Shown here: piece after piece, positions 53,073 to 64,000 of the stretch
Layout of the letters: every line of letters starts with the position of its first letter
Position numbering within the stretch: position 1 is the stretch's first letter
Source: Mangifera indica
Lineage: Eukaryota; Streptophyta; Magnoliopsida; Sapindales; Anacardiaceae
Length of the DNA stretch: 64,000 nucleotides
Direction: 5' to 3'
Assembly: GCF_011075055.1 (NCBI RefSeq)
Contig: NC_058141.1
Coordinates: 13,649,639 to 13,713,638, forward strand
Made by a program: the position numbers and the translations under genes
The notes under the pieces: model-generated
Told to the model about the DNA's origin: nothing
What the model saw: only the letters and a program-made list of their open reading frames with translations
The model's database searches: none

Positions 53073-54297
53073 CCCTTGCCCATCGAGTTTCAAATCTTTT
53101 GTGTTTCTACATTGGGTTATACCCACATGTATTCTAGTTATTGCCCATTTCACTTTCCAGAAACTGCAATCTTATTTGATAGTTTGATCTTGAGTAAAAC
53201 AGTATCTTGAGTTCTTGTAGAATATGGACAATCAATGTTTCATTACACGGCATCCTTTCAAGTTGTTTTTTGGTTTATGTTATATTCTCTAAAACTGTAC
53301 TGTTGTTTCTTCTTGTTTAAATAAGACTTTCAATGTTGTGCATTTATGTTCAGTAGCCGTTGCTTTTCATTTACGCTGTTGAAAAGTCTTGAGCTTCAAT
53401 CTTTTATTCCGATAACACCAGTCCAGAACCAATGAGAATCTTCCCCGAGGGTTGGAAAAGATGAGTCATTTGTAGTTTTTAGTTCATTCGGAGTCCACCA
53501 TTGTGGATACTCATTCAGGCGATGGGGATGGCCCCGGGCCCCCATCACGACATTTGACATGACCCTGACGGATCCTGTCCGTACCCTCGATTAATCTCTT
53601 AATAATTTTGTATGTCCATAATACAGTTCAGTCTTCCATCCAAACGTTCCACTCAATCTCAGGCTCCAACGCAAGCTCGAGTCATCAAATGGCTCACCCA
53701 CCTCAAATTTTCCAACGAAGAACTACCCTTGATTAGCTTTAGCTGTTAATTCGGAGGGGAGTGATTATAATTTTGATTAACAGCTAATCTAAATTCGAAC
53801 TTTCAAACACAAAACAGAATAAAAGAAGGAAACTTCTACAAAAGTAGTAAACTTGCGGAGATGGGAAGTTGTTACAAGAGGTGGGATATACAAGTTTGGA
53901 TCTTACCCATGATTTTAAATTTTAGTAGATGGAGGCAAACTAATTTTAAGGATATTTTATTTATGTAAAAGCTAAAGATGTTTATACAATCCCAGGCCTC
54001 AGCTTTTGAATCCGCCAGGACTTGGCTGTAGTTAGCAGTCAATTTTATCAATCACAATACATTCTGTAAAAAGAAACCACTTTAAAAGCTCGAGATCAAA
54101 GCAAAGATATATGCCATAAAACATCAGAAACCTCACAATATATACACTAAAATTTGGTTTCTCATTGACCCATCAAAGTCTCAAGCTTCAATTCGCACAT
54201 AAAACATGCATCACACTACACCCCAGCCGTTACCTGTACACTACACGCTGTACATGAAGTTTCCTCAGACTCGACACGACTGACTACTCAAAACACT
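53073..54297. other. Convergent 3' flanks with a GC-rich patch
   Basis: 3' UTRs of the two convergent genes. Around 53519-53590 there is an unusually GC-rich patch (GGCGATGGGGATGGCCCCGG), and at 53739-53795 a small inverted repeat (AGCTGTTAATT ... GATTAACAGCT). These may be the remains of a mobile element, but no ends could be defined. Confidence 0.4.
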
Positions 54298-54768
54298 TTA
54301 CCAGAAGCAAGAGGCATCCTCTTCAAGCTCAGGAATCAATGGTGTCCTGCAGAGAGGGCATGTTACATTCCAATAGTCCAGCCACTTCTCCAAACACACT
54401 TTATGAAACAGATGACCGCAAGACAGCCTGTTGATCTCCGATTCCGGCTCAAACTGTGTCAAACATACAGAACATTCGTGTTCAGGGTGTTTACAGAGGC
54501 ACAATGTGTCAAACTTGATTGCAGGGTTCTGGCTCCGAAACTCTTCAACGTAGTTAACTGGAGGACTTACACGTCCGTCGTATGATTCGCTGGTGGGTTG
54601 AGGTAAATCGAAGGATGTGGATGAAGGCGATGATTCGGAAAGATGGATACCGACAACTTGGAGGATAGATCGGACTATGCCTTTGACGATAGAGATTGAT
54701 AGAGCAGTGTTCACTAAAATCACACACAGCATTCCTTCTGATGGAGCTGGAAGACTTGAGAGGCCCAT
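54298..54768 (-). CDS. XERICO: XERICO-type RING-H2 E3 ubiquitin ligase
   Basis: An intronless coding region of 156 residues. The N-terminus MGLSSLPAPSEGMLCVILVN continues into a hydrophobic helix (about 13-38), as in XERICO. The RING-H2 finger uses Cys99, Cys102, Cys117, His119, His122, Cys125, Cys137 and Cys140 (C3H2C3), with the Pro after Cys137 expected for E2 binding. XERICO in Arabidopsis raises ABA levels and drought tolerance and is repressed by DELLA-dependent gibberellin signalling. A long leader intron is likely (donor TTTGT|GTAAGT near 55730; acceptor GATTCAG just before the ATG). The upstream region holds ABRE-like ACGTGTC elements (see findings). The start at 54768 is the first ATG in frame. 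Confidence 0.93.
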   Translation of the reverse strand: MGLSSLPAPSEGMLCVILVNTALSISIVKGIVRSILQVVGIHLSESSPSSTSFDLPQPTSESYDGRVSPPVNYVEEFRSQNPAIKFDTLCLCKHPEHECSVCLTQFEPESEINRLSCGHLFHKVCLEKWLDYWNVTCPLCRTPLIPELEEDASCFW

Positions 54769-55882
54769 TTTCTGAATCAAAATTTAAATCTTCAGTTTTG
54801 TAAAGCTAAATTGAACTTGAGATATTGGATTTGCCGGCCAAATGTTGTCTTTATATCTGAAAAGTAATATAAAGGTTATTAGAATCTCATTCAAAGACTG
54901 CAAGCAAATGAGAATTACTAAATTCTGAAAATGATTGTGGATACTGAAATTTTCTCAAAGAGAAACAAATATTCGACAAACATCATCACAAAATTTTTCA
55001 AACTACATTACAAGAGGAGTGAAAGTCCTGAACAAGACTAATTGCAACAACAAAATCCCAGAAATAAGCCTGAGAGAGGTAAGCACATCAAAGCTGCAGC
55101 AAAAACACAACAGAATCAACGGAAAATGATATCTTGTTACAACCACAAACATTATTAACATTAAAATAATAAGTAAATATCGGTGATGTTATGAATAACA
55201 TGACTATTCATCAACAGCCAAATTTCCGGATAAGTTGTTTCAAGGATCAGGGGAAAATCTATAAAATAGGCTTAAAACGATGGAAATATTATAACCCATT
55301 TGTGACAATGATTTAAAATGGAAAATATGAATACAGTTAACCAAGTTAGCCAAATTATCTTGAAATGACTCTAAAGGATCCATAGCCCATGAATCACAAA
55401 TTTCAAGGATTAAGAACGCCAAAGGTGGAATTCTTGCAAAGTCCAATGTCAAAATAAACATCTTATAAACCAAAAAACAAAACAGGATCAAGATCTAGCT
55501 GACCAAGACACTGAAATTGATATCACAGTTGGGAAAACAACGAAAATGGTAAATATGGTCAAAATACAAAAGATATCCGCACAGCAAAAGAGATTGAAAC
55601 AATAAAAAGCTCATAACTTTAAAACTCGAGTGTGACAAAAGATCTAACATTTTTTCATATAACTCAAAAAAAAAAAAAAACCCAAAAATGAAAAATCACA
55701 AAGGAAATAACTAAAGAGACTTACACAAAGTTAGGTTGGGTTGATATATCAAGAAGAAGAACTTAACAAGAGATTCATAAGATCAAAGGAAGAGTGATTG
55801 TGCAGCTTGTAAGTATACAATCACAATCACATAAATGTAAAATTGTTTCAGCTGCTCACAGCAAGTGGCTCTCCTCGTCCTC

Positions 55883-55890
55883 TTTATATA
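55883..55890 (-). promoter_or_regulatory. Probable TATA box of the XERICO gene
   Basis: TATATAAA on the minus strand lies about 30 bp upstream of a plausible leader start near 55855. The leader then contains a minimal ATG-TGA uORF and a 9-codon uORF (MNLLLSSSS) before the donor near 55730. Confidence 0.55.
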
Positions 55891-58560
55891 CAACCAACAC
55901 AAATGGTCCCACCGCAAACTCTTACTACTATCTTCAAGTTACTTAACTCGACCATGGTTAGTTTTACGTGTTTTCCGGACTCTGTTCTTCACTAACCATG
56001 GTTACTTTATATCGCCACCATTCTTTGTTTCTTGCTCTGTTTTACCTCTTTTTAGGCTTTTTGTTTCCTTCTCCTTTTCTTCAACTTAATTTTCAATCAT
56101 TTTTAATTGTTTATATACCAAGTTAGAAAGAATTATTATAACCCAGTAATTATAAGCAAGGAAGAAACTAAAGTTTCAACCTTGGAGGTTATATATTTTA
56201 TATCACAAAAGTGGTTTCAAGTTTCAATCCTGACGCAGACTTCAAGAGTTTCTGTAAGGCGCAACTATACTAATTATAAATTAATACAGTTTTAACTCAA
56301 ACTCTTCTCCTTAGGATTTCTTCCGTTCTACCGCTTTTAGTAACTTTGGATTCGTGTATACAGTAAGCTTGTCTTCTTCACAACAACATTAAATGAGAAA
56401 GTTGCTCTCACCGAAATTAAAGGTAAGATATGAAGCAAAAATGACAAGGAGATTTGGCCTTATTTAGGCATAGTGAAATCACTTCATCAATTGAATGATC
56501 GCATTCATATATGTCATGTCTTACTTGTTCACTGACAAGTGGCATTTATTCTCTGATTAGCTGTCGCCTACCTACGCGTGTCATCTTTCTCCATACCTCT
56601 GTCACATTACCAACGTGTCCCTCTTGAAACCACCCAAGTGTGAACCCTTACGCACTTGTATGAGTTAAAGTGGCATGCTTGTTTTAAGTGAACAGATATT
56701 CACCCCTTGGATTGTTTTTTTGTTCAGTACGTGTCACTTTTCTAATGGGTTTTAGACCCAGAGGGCACCCCTAATCGGCTGCATTCTCATACAGGTGGCA
56801 AGTGTCCCTCAAATGTGACAGTGTAATGAGCCCATGTAACCAAGATTAAAGCCTGTCATGTCCCATCAATTATTGGATGAAATGAAAGGAACCCTAACAT
56901 CTATCATTAGATTCTTTCTTCTCTAAAGAATCAAAGACTCGAGATAAAGAATATTTACATATATATCTTACGCGAATGAGTTAAAAAAAAGTTGTCCATT
57001 TGGTTGGAAACAGCAACCCACAAAGATTTGTTTGGTTAGTCGACACATCAAGGAGTTTGTCTGCATGTGCTCAATTACAAGTCTGATTCTTTGAATCTGA
57101 ATGAAACTCAGTAGAGAGAGAGAGAGAGAGAAGCCACGGAGGCTGATATTCTCATATATAGAAAGCAGTTAAGTGCATATATACATGTATCTATTTAAAG
57201 AAGTTTAATTGAAACAAGTTACATATTTCTGTGGACTAAGAGAGTTTTCTGATAACTGCTTTACATCAACATTGCTAGCTTGCTTCCATAACAAGTAGTG
57301 TTAAATGAGGTAACTAAACTAGTCTCTTAGTTGCCTAACAAACCTAAAGCCACCTAGAGCTAGCAAACACTATTTTAAATTATCTTTTCTCATCAACTAG
57401 CTTATGCTTCCTGACGCTTGGAGATAGTTTGAGTGGCATTAGTTTAGAATTTTAGAAATAATTTGAATGATATTAGTTAAAAATTTCTATATCGAAGAAT
57501 ATGAGCTCATGATTCAATAAAACTATACCAAAATTTTAACTTGTACCATATATATATTACTTATAAAGAGTAAAAAAAGTGAAAAAATGTAAGGAATATA
57601 CATGATTAGGTTTTGAATTTGATAGAGATGTTGCTTCTATATTCAATCTGACAATGACTATTCTATCAGCTTGTGATGATGAATATCCAAACTTAAGGAA
57701 GATTTTTTTTTTTTTTTAGATTCTTTGAAATCCCATCTGTCTTATTAATTTTCCATAATTTGGAAGAGATGGTATTCTGAATGTGGACTGATAGCTAGGG
57801 AAAACAGAACTTACTAGATATAACTAATTTTTGGTTTGTCAATATAGAGTATTATAAAAGCAAAGTAATGAGTCCCACTTCATCAGAAGCCTCTAGGACA
57901 TATCCCAACTTTTTTCAATTTTTATTTTCCACTCATATGAAAAATGAGTACACGTGTTATAATACTTAATGTTAAAGATGCATGAATTCTTTGACCAAAC
58001 ATTTAAAATGCAGACAGAGTAGTTGGTCTAGTCAGAAGGAAATTGAACCCAGAGTTGAAAGGTAAAATGTTAAGAAGAATGATAAAAGTCAATCAAACAA
58101 AATCGAATTATGGAGAAGTAGGCTATTCATTGTCTGTAATTTTATAAGGAAGAAGTAGAAAACATGAACGGCCAAAGGGCAATGCTTTGAATGCCATGAA
58201 AAAACAGAAATGGGTGATGAAGTTCACGTGCCAACCCATCTGCTGCCATGCATCCTTCTGTGTGATTTTTATGAAGTAACACATGCACTGAATCTGAATG
58301 TGACAATAACAATAATTTTCAATGAGAAATATTCCTCTGTCTGCATCCCTAATAATATCTACGTGTAAAACAATGTCACAAAATACATCCATCAATTGCT
58401 TAAATTATACATATGTATAAGGATTTATAGAAATTGACTGACTTATACCTTCTTGAACCATACGATGTCGTTTCTATCAAGATGCACTAATTTTCTGGGC
58501 CGGACTATATTTTGGCCCAAGTTTTTGTTTAAGAATTTAATTTTTATGCTGTAGCCTCAG
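55891..58560. other. XERICO promoter and long intergenic region
   Basis: About 56.5-56.9 kb is richer in G/C and carries ACGTGTC motifs at 56613-56619 and 56729-56735 and ACGCGTGTC at 56574-56582. A (GA)n microsatellite lies at 57113-57131. The stretch 57.2-58.5 kb is AT-rich and featureless. No coding gene was recognised. Confidence 0.5.
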
Positions 58561-59280
58561 GACCGAGCCCTAAACTTATTGCCATCACTTCTTTTTCTTC
58601 TTCTATTCTCCAGCCCTTCTCTCTTCTTCTTTCTTCTGTCTTTCTTACCGTCGGTACGTCTTCTTAGTTTCTTTCAATTTCGTTTCCCTGTCTTTGTTTT
58701 TTCCCTGTTGGTTAGCTAAGTTATGTTCACGTTCTGACATGTGGTTTTGTTAAGGAAAATCTTCTGTTGCGTGAGCTACGTAGTTTTTATTGTTACTGGT
58801 ATTTTTTACTTCTGGTTTAAGGGTTGAATTGTTTCGTAGCTGTGCTGAATCTTTCAATGTGTTTCTAAACTTTGTAGCTAGTTATTTGTAAAATCTAGAT
58901 TAATAACTACTATTATCATACGGGTTTTTTTTTTTTCTTTTATGCGTGTGTAATTATTTTATAGAATTTTCATTGAAAAGAATTTGATTGTCTTTTTGGA
59001 TTTTGTTGATTGGTTTGGTTGGAAATTTTACTTGCGGCTGTTTCAGTGGAATTTATCTCAGTTTTGAGATTATTGTCATGAGTTGGCTGGACCTTAGAAT
59101 CACGATTGTATTTTAAAATCTGTTTTAACTACGGTATAATATAATTAAGAAGAACAATTGATTGTTTACTTGAAAAGGTATGTTATTGTAGCAGTATTCT
59201 GACTGATAGTTTCATTATTACTCTACTGTGGTTGATGCAATTTGATTACTTGGGTTGGATTATGCTAGGTTAAGAAATAG
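58561..59280. other. RRP15 5' leader region
   Basis: A CT-rich stretch at 58587-58660 looks like a transcription start and leader. A donor-like site after it and the acceptor-like end before 59281 suggest a leader intron of several hundred bases. Confidence 0.4.
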
Positions 59281-61396
59281 ATGACGACCATGGCTGAGGA
59301 AGTACATGTGCCAGTAGCAGAAAAAGGTCCAAGAAAGAGGAAATTGGGCAAAAAGGGAAGTAAGGCAAAGAAGAAATTAAAGGTGATGCCAGGCAGTGGA
59401 GAGAAGGTTAAAATAAATCAGAAGATGAGAAAACTGTTTCGCAAGAGGGCAAGAGAGTACAATTCAGATGATGATGAAGAGGAGCTAGCCCCCTCTGAGA
59501 TTAGAGGTGATATGCCACTTTCCGCTCACAATAATGAGGCAGAAGGTGGGGATTCTTCTGAAGATGGACTGGATATAAACTCTGAAAATGAAGAATTCTC
59601 TGATGATGAAGAAAATGGTGAAATTCAGCCTGGAATAGCAAGTTTTACGGAAGGTTCTAGAGCATTCAAGATGGCATTTAAGAGCATCATAAAAAATAGT
59701 ATAGCTGATGATGCACTTGTAAGCTACTTGCTTGATTGAGTTGTGAATTTCATCTTTTTAAAGCTTTATACATGGGTCTTGTTTGAATTTTGTTTGCCTT
59801 GAAGGGTCCAGTGTTATCAGCACACAAGAAGCTTGTTGCTGAGAAGCTCGCTGAAGAGGAAGTTGAGCGAAAGGTCAAGGGAGAGACTAGAAAGAAAAAC
59901 ACTTGGTATACTTGGTTTCAAAAATACTCTTTTTTATTTTTTATTTTTTGAAATGGCAGTATGTGTGCCATGAATTTCCCTTGTTACTGTTAGTGGATTG
60001 ATATTATATATTAGCTTTTCTAACATGATAGGCAGGAGAGAAGGGGCATGTGAAGCCTGCTAATTACTTGGATTCGCATGAAAAATTTCTCATTGGTGTT
60101 GCTACAAAAGGAGGTACAAAATGATGTTTTTTGGTTTAGTGTTCATGACAAATGCACCTCCTCTTCTCATTACTTTTACTAACTTCACTTTTACCATGTG
60201 TATTGCTGGAGTTTCAGTTGTCAAGTTATTCAATGCTGTAAGTTTCTTTGGCGAAGATTCACATATTTTCTTTTTTATTGTTAATTGTCATTTCCTTTTG
60301 GGTTAGATTTGGTCCTATCACATTGTATTGAGTCTTGAACTCTGTTATTTGGTATATTATGCAGGTAAACAAAGCACAGAATGCTCAAAAAGGGTTGAAC
60401 CCTTCAAGATCTAAAGATGCAAAAGGTATGCTGACTGACATTGCTCTACAATTTGTACCACTTTTCTTTTGCCATGCCATTTTTCCTGGTTAGGTTTCAG
60501 AATGGATTACGAATTACCAGTATTAGAATCAATTTACATACATACTAGTAATATATATGGTTCACATATTACGGTGGTTTGTCCATCTCAATAGAAAAGG
60601 TTGGTGATTGTGATTAGTATGAACCAGGCTCATACTGAACTAGATAATGATACCTGCTGATGTACTACTTTCACTTCTAGTCTTGCAGAAACCATGTTTA
60701 CTGTTGCTAACAGTTATGCTTGACTTCTCAATATCAATTGAATGCCAGCTAATGTAGTTATTCCCATGATTGACTGTATATTTTTGCAAAGTATTGTGAA
60801 TTGCAGTTCTTGATATTGTTTTTTTATCTTCATCAAATTCTAAATATGTGCTGCCTTAATCCTGCCAGTGATAAATAAGCGAAGAAAAGAGGCGTTCCTT
60901 TCAGAGTTGGGCAAGACATCAGCTGCTAATGGTGCCTCTAAGGTTTGCAAGTTCTTTGTGACTGATCAAATAACAAGTTAGAACCCTTGATACAAGAAAA
61001 GAAAATCCATTATACTTGGTTTTTGAACTTTGATAAGGGATAAAGAGCATATTCAAGCATGGATATGGTTGACAAATGGAAATTTTGACTTTGTTTCACA
61101 ACCTTAGTAGTTTCTTTGTCTTACAATATGCAGGGTCATGTCTCATCAAGCAATGCAGATGGAGAAGGGCCTGCTTGGGCTCCATTACGTGATAATTACA
61201 TGCTAACCAGTTCGAAGTTGAAGGATTGGGATAAGATGCCTGTAAGAATTTTTGTGCTTGCTAATTTTACAGACATGGATACCGTATAATCAAGTTCCTT
61301 GTATAATAATGTCTTGCTATGTCCTTGCAGGATACATCTGTAGCAGATGATGTGGGAAGAACGTCAGAAGAGGATGATAGTTCTGATGATGATTGA
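59281..61396 (+). CDS. RRP15: Ribosomal RNA-processing protein RRP15, with an apparent 1-nt deficit
   Basis: Eight coding exons: 59281-59718, 59805-59905, 60032-60113, 60218-60237, 60365-60425, 60869-60942, 61134-61241, 61331-61396. The family acts in the nucleolus in pre-60S maturation (processing of 27S pre-rRNA). The N-terminal part is Lys-rich then acidic (GPRKRKLGKKGSKAKKKLK, then NSDDDEEE). The RRP15 core is clear: GPVLSAHKKLVAEKLAEEE, GEKGHVKPANYLDSHEKFLI, VVKLFNAVNKAQ, NKRRKEAFLSELGKT; then WAPLRDNYMLTSSKLKDWDK and an acidic tail. Summed length is 950 nt, one short of a multiple of three. The mismatch lies at the exon 2 end, where AGAAAGAAAAACACTTG would read in frame into exon 3 (AGEKGH) if the A-run were one base longer. 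As written, translation stops soon after exon 3 begins. Confidence 0.88.
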
Positions 61397-62781
61397 TTGG
61401 ATGATAATATGGACATCCCTATTGTAAGGCTGAATGGAGATCATGATAATTAATATATATATACAAGATGAAGTTTTGTCTTGAATGTGTAGAATCAAGT
61501 TTTGCCCCTATGACATTTAATTGGAAATGTAAGGATCAATTTATTCCTGAAGTGAAAAAACATACTTGGCAATGGCCACTGCAGGACCTCCATGAGCAAT
61601 GAGCTTTTAAACATGTGTCCATTGGTTTAGCTTTATTGGTTGAATAGGTTCAAACGAAGTGGCTTTTCCCGGAGTGGGGTAGCGTGGAGGCATGAATTCA
61701 TGCCAGAGATTAGCGTCTGTGTAAACCGTTTCTTAACGAGTGAGTTTTATGTTCCCACCGAAGGTTTGACTGAAAACACATTTTCCATGTTTTGTTTCTT
61801 GCTCTACTATGATCTGCTAGATGAGTGAAATGTGTAAATGTGTATATAGTGCTCTAATATGCTTTGTTTCCCCTTGTGTTTAGGAGAGTACGTTTAGATC
61901 CATTTTGAAACCCACAAAACCAGATGCATTTTCAAAAACCATTCCTCCATTCACTGTCAAAATCATGTTCGATTAACAATATAAGATGATGCAACTGTTA
62001 TAATAGTTACAAATAATACCATTTTATTACAATAACAGCTCAAATAATCCTCTAGCCACAAACAAAAATAACAAACTGAGTAATTTTCTTTTTGGGTAAG
62101 TAACAAACTGAGTTACTACAGGCTACATCCTCATCCTCTTAAATATATGCGTATACAATTTTCATATCAAGAGCTGTACACGTCCATGATAAAACAAACA
62201 GAATACATTCTTTACCCGGCTTCATTTCAGTGTTATACATGTCAAATGAAAAACAAGAGTTCAAACTACAGCTACCAAGCTTCTACCCCCACGACAACTG
62301 TGAGATCAGCCGCTCACTGTGTTAGTTCCCATATAGACGTGCCAGAGTTCAAACATGTTGAAGAAAGATTAACAGTAGAAATGGTGAACAAGGAAGCACA
62401 CATACGGCTCAAGCACCGACAAGTATCCCCGTCCTAGAAAAGAATTGGGCAGCTGAACTGCCCAAAGATACAGCGGAAATGATTAACACATAGTCTCAAG
62501 CACTCTGGTCAGAATCTGTCACAGTCCATCCATCTTTTATGGTAATGGGAATCTGCCATCCGCACTTGAATTTTATTGTTGAAGCATTTGAAAGCGGAGA
62601 TTTTACATCCACCCCTTTCTCCTCATGAGAACCTAGGTCCCTGAGATACAACCATGCAGCTTTGTCATTTCACAGTAACAACATGCATCAAGTTATCCAT
62701 TGTTTAGGCAATAATAACTGATGCTTTTCAACTAAACATTGCGTGTTTCTTTCCTTTTTAAAGCATGGTTAAAAATTGTAC
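61397..62781. other. Convergent 3' flanks of RRP15 and the COL9-like gene
   Basis: Mainly 3' UTR. The plus-strand frame at 62147-62437 lacks coding character. No further gene was seen. Confidence 0.5.
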
Positions 62782-63049
62782 TCAGCAACTTCTGGTTTGG
62801 CTGAGAGGATCATAATCATAAGCATCACCAACTTTGACAAAGCGCCCCTTCACACGTTTTCTTACATCAGCCCTTGCTTTGCGAGAGGCATACCTAACTG
62901 TCTTGTCAAACCTATCATAAAAACACGAGATCTGTTAAGCAATTAAACTCCTTCCGAGTTGCTGAACAATATGCAAACTTCAAACTTATCATCCAGACGA
63001 AAATGAAACACAAATAAATATTTATGTATTATTGCAGTAAGTAATTCAT

Positions 63050-63085
<36 letters not shown>

Positions 63086-63859
63086 TTCTGCGAGGGCATA
63101 ATTTTTCCTTCTTACCTATTAGACAGAACAGAGCATGTAATAAAAAGAAATTACTTTATGCCATAAATAATTCTTCCATTAAAATTCAACCATGTCATCC
63201 ACATGAAGAAATAATATCAAATATTCATTATACATTCATCACTTTATACATTGAAATCACAACCATACAACTAGACTGAAATTAGCAGACAGACTGAAAA
63301 TTCATTCTTAGAAAAGTGAAATACTATTGATGAAAAAGAAGAATTAAGGGCATAATATCATTAACCCAGTAAATGGAAATGCGATCCTATACAACTAAGA
63401 AGGAAATGCAGAAAGGAAAAGCTAGAAAAATCTACATCCAGGAGCTGCAACACAAGAACTCTATAAATAAATAACGCAACCAAAACCACAATTTTTTCAG
63501 TGTTATTATGTTTCACTAAGCTCACCACAGTAGTTGTCATGTCCATACACTTACTTGCGTGTCTTCTTCTTTTCCTTGTAACGCATGACTGCTTCACTAC
63601 GGCTTGCTGATGTAAAGGAAGTCTCAGGACAGGGAGGACACCATGGAGGCTCCCCCATGAGAAGCATCGAAGAAGCACCACAATCTTGATAATCACCAGC
63701 ATTACTCTCACCAGTAAGGCCAGAAAAAGAGAGGCTTGAGTGTGCTTGCTTTGCTGTGAAACAAATTACAGGTTCAGTTTTTGTACTCATCATGGAATCA
63801 GCAGATGCTGCATTGCTGCATGCAGGCTGCACTGTGTTTACAAGTCCAACTGATGAGCC
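62782..63859 (-). CDS. COL9: CONSTANS-like (COL9-type) CCT-domain protein, C-terminal part
   Basis: Two exons are visible on the minus strand: 63555-63859 (starting after TTTTTCAG) and 62782-62911, joined in frame; upstream exons lie beyond the window. The joined C-terminus contains the CCT domain: [19 protein letters not shown], then [20 protein letters not shown], ending [11 protein letters not shown]. The CCT domain binds CCACA/CORE-type DNA together with NF-Y subunits. The preceding Ser-rich stretch ([16 protein letters not shown]) and [12 protein letters not shown] fit group III COL proteins with one B-box, such as COL9, a repressor of flowering under long days. The B-box itself is outside the window, so the subgroup is inferred from the tail and from neighbouring genes. 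Confidence 0.85.
63047..63083. repeat. (GT)n microsatellite in the last intron of the COL9-like gene
   Basis: An uninterrupted TG run of about 14 units, preceded by TGTA, lies between the two visible exons. Confidence 0.95.
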
Positions 63860-64000
63860 CTGAAAAAGAACATTTGATTATGAGATCATTTCAGAAGTAA
63901 AACGCGAAAACCCAGCTAACGATGGACTTGTATGACTAATACAACAAACACATCAAATTGGCTGACAGTATTACACATATGGTAGCTGAAACATGCCAAA

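Noticed and set aside
52755..53153. 132-codon minus-strand reading frame
   Set aside because: It is antisense to the 3' end of the 563-residue plus-strand gene and has no recognisable motif.
57140..58440. Possible gene in the long region between XERICO and RRP15
   Set aside because: All frames are short and AT-driven. No splice-linked chain or motif could be built.
63361..63711. 116-codon minus-strand reading frame
   Set aside because: It overlaps the COL9-like exon in another frame and runs into its intron; the CCT frame is the real one.

Overview
This is a stretch of plant nuclear genome from a eudicot. Genes have many short exons with AT-rich introns and canonical GT-AG borders. The proteins are plant-specific or plastid-targeted: a SAWADEE protein, a NOI/RIN4 peptide, XERICO, a CONSTANS-like CCT protein, a plastid indole-glycerol-phosphate synthase and a LSMT-type SET protein. 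Intergenic DNA carries small MITE-like elements and microsatellites. No bacterial, viral or organellar block was seen.

Layout, left to right: 3' end of an ABC1-like kinase (+, 1-1317); decayed PPR gene (-); acetoacetyl-CoA thiolase AACT (+, 4438-7437, 13 coding exons); NOI/RIN4-like peptide (+, 8749-10755); decayed p24-beta gene (-, about 11.4-12.3 kb); SAWADEE-domain gene (-, 12702-15316); plastid IGPS (+, 17257-19644); plastid SET/Rubisco-LSMT-like gene (-, 20382-24816); decayed plastid membrane-protein gene (+, about 25.2-25.8 kb); LACS8-like acyl-CoA synthetase (-, 26877-30883); small one-pass membrane protein (-, 32855-34708); DUF1296/GBF-interacting-protein-like gene (+, 37923-45661, with a hAT-like insertion in intron 2 and a MITE in intron 10); single-exon DUF4228 gene (+, 46705-47355); ARM-repeat gene (+, 47916-50011); single-exon type II membrane protein (+, 51381-53072); XERICO-type RING-H2 gene (-, 54298-54768); RRP15 (+, 59281-61396); CCT end of a COL9-like gene (-, 62782-63859, running off the right edge).

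The genes do not form a pathway or cluster. They are ordinary housekeeping and regulatory genes: mevalonate entry, tryptophan synthesis, lipid activation, rRNA processing, ABA signalling, light/flowering regulation. What links them is ancestry. From memory, their Arabidopsis relatives lie in three blocks (At2g042xx-044xx, At3g0765x-0770x, At5g4822x-4824x), and here members of all three are interleaved, as expected of a less rearranged copy of the ancestral segment.

All exon joins were worked out by hand from reading frame and GT-AG signals. Summed exon lengths come out in frame for every gene except two. The DUF1296-like gene has 2 nt too many at the exon 3/4 junction, and RRP15 is 1 nt short in an A-run of exon 2. 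These may be real lesions, unusual splice choices or base errors. The other useful results are three newly read pseudogenes, mutually exclusive last exons in the small membrane-protein gene, and several transposon footprints. I did not find evidence of an undescribed biological system.
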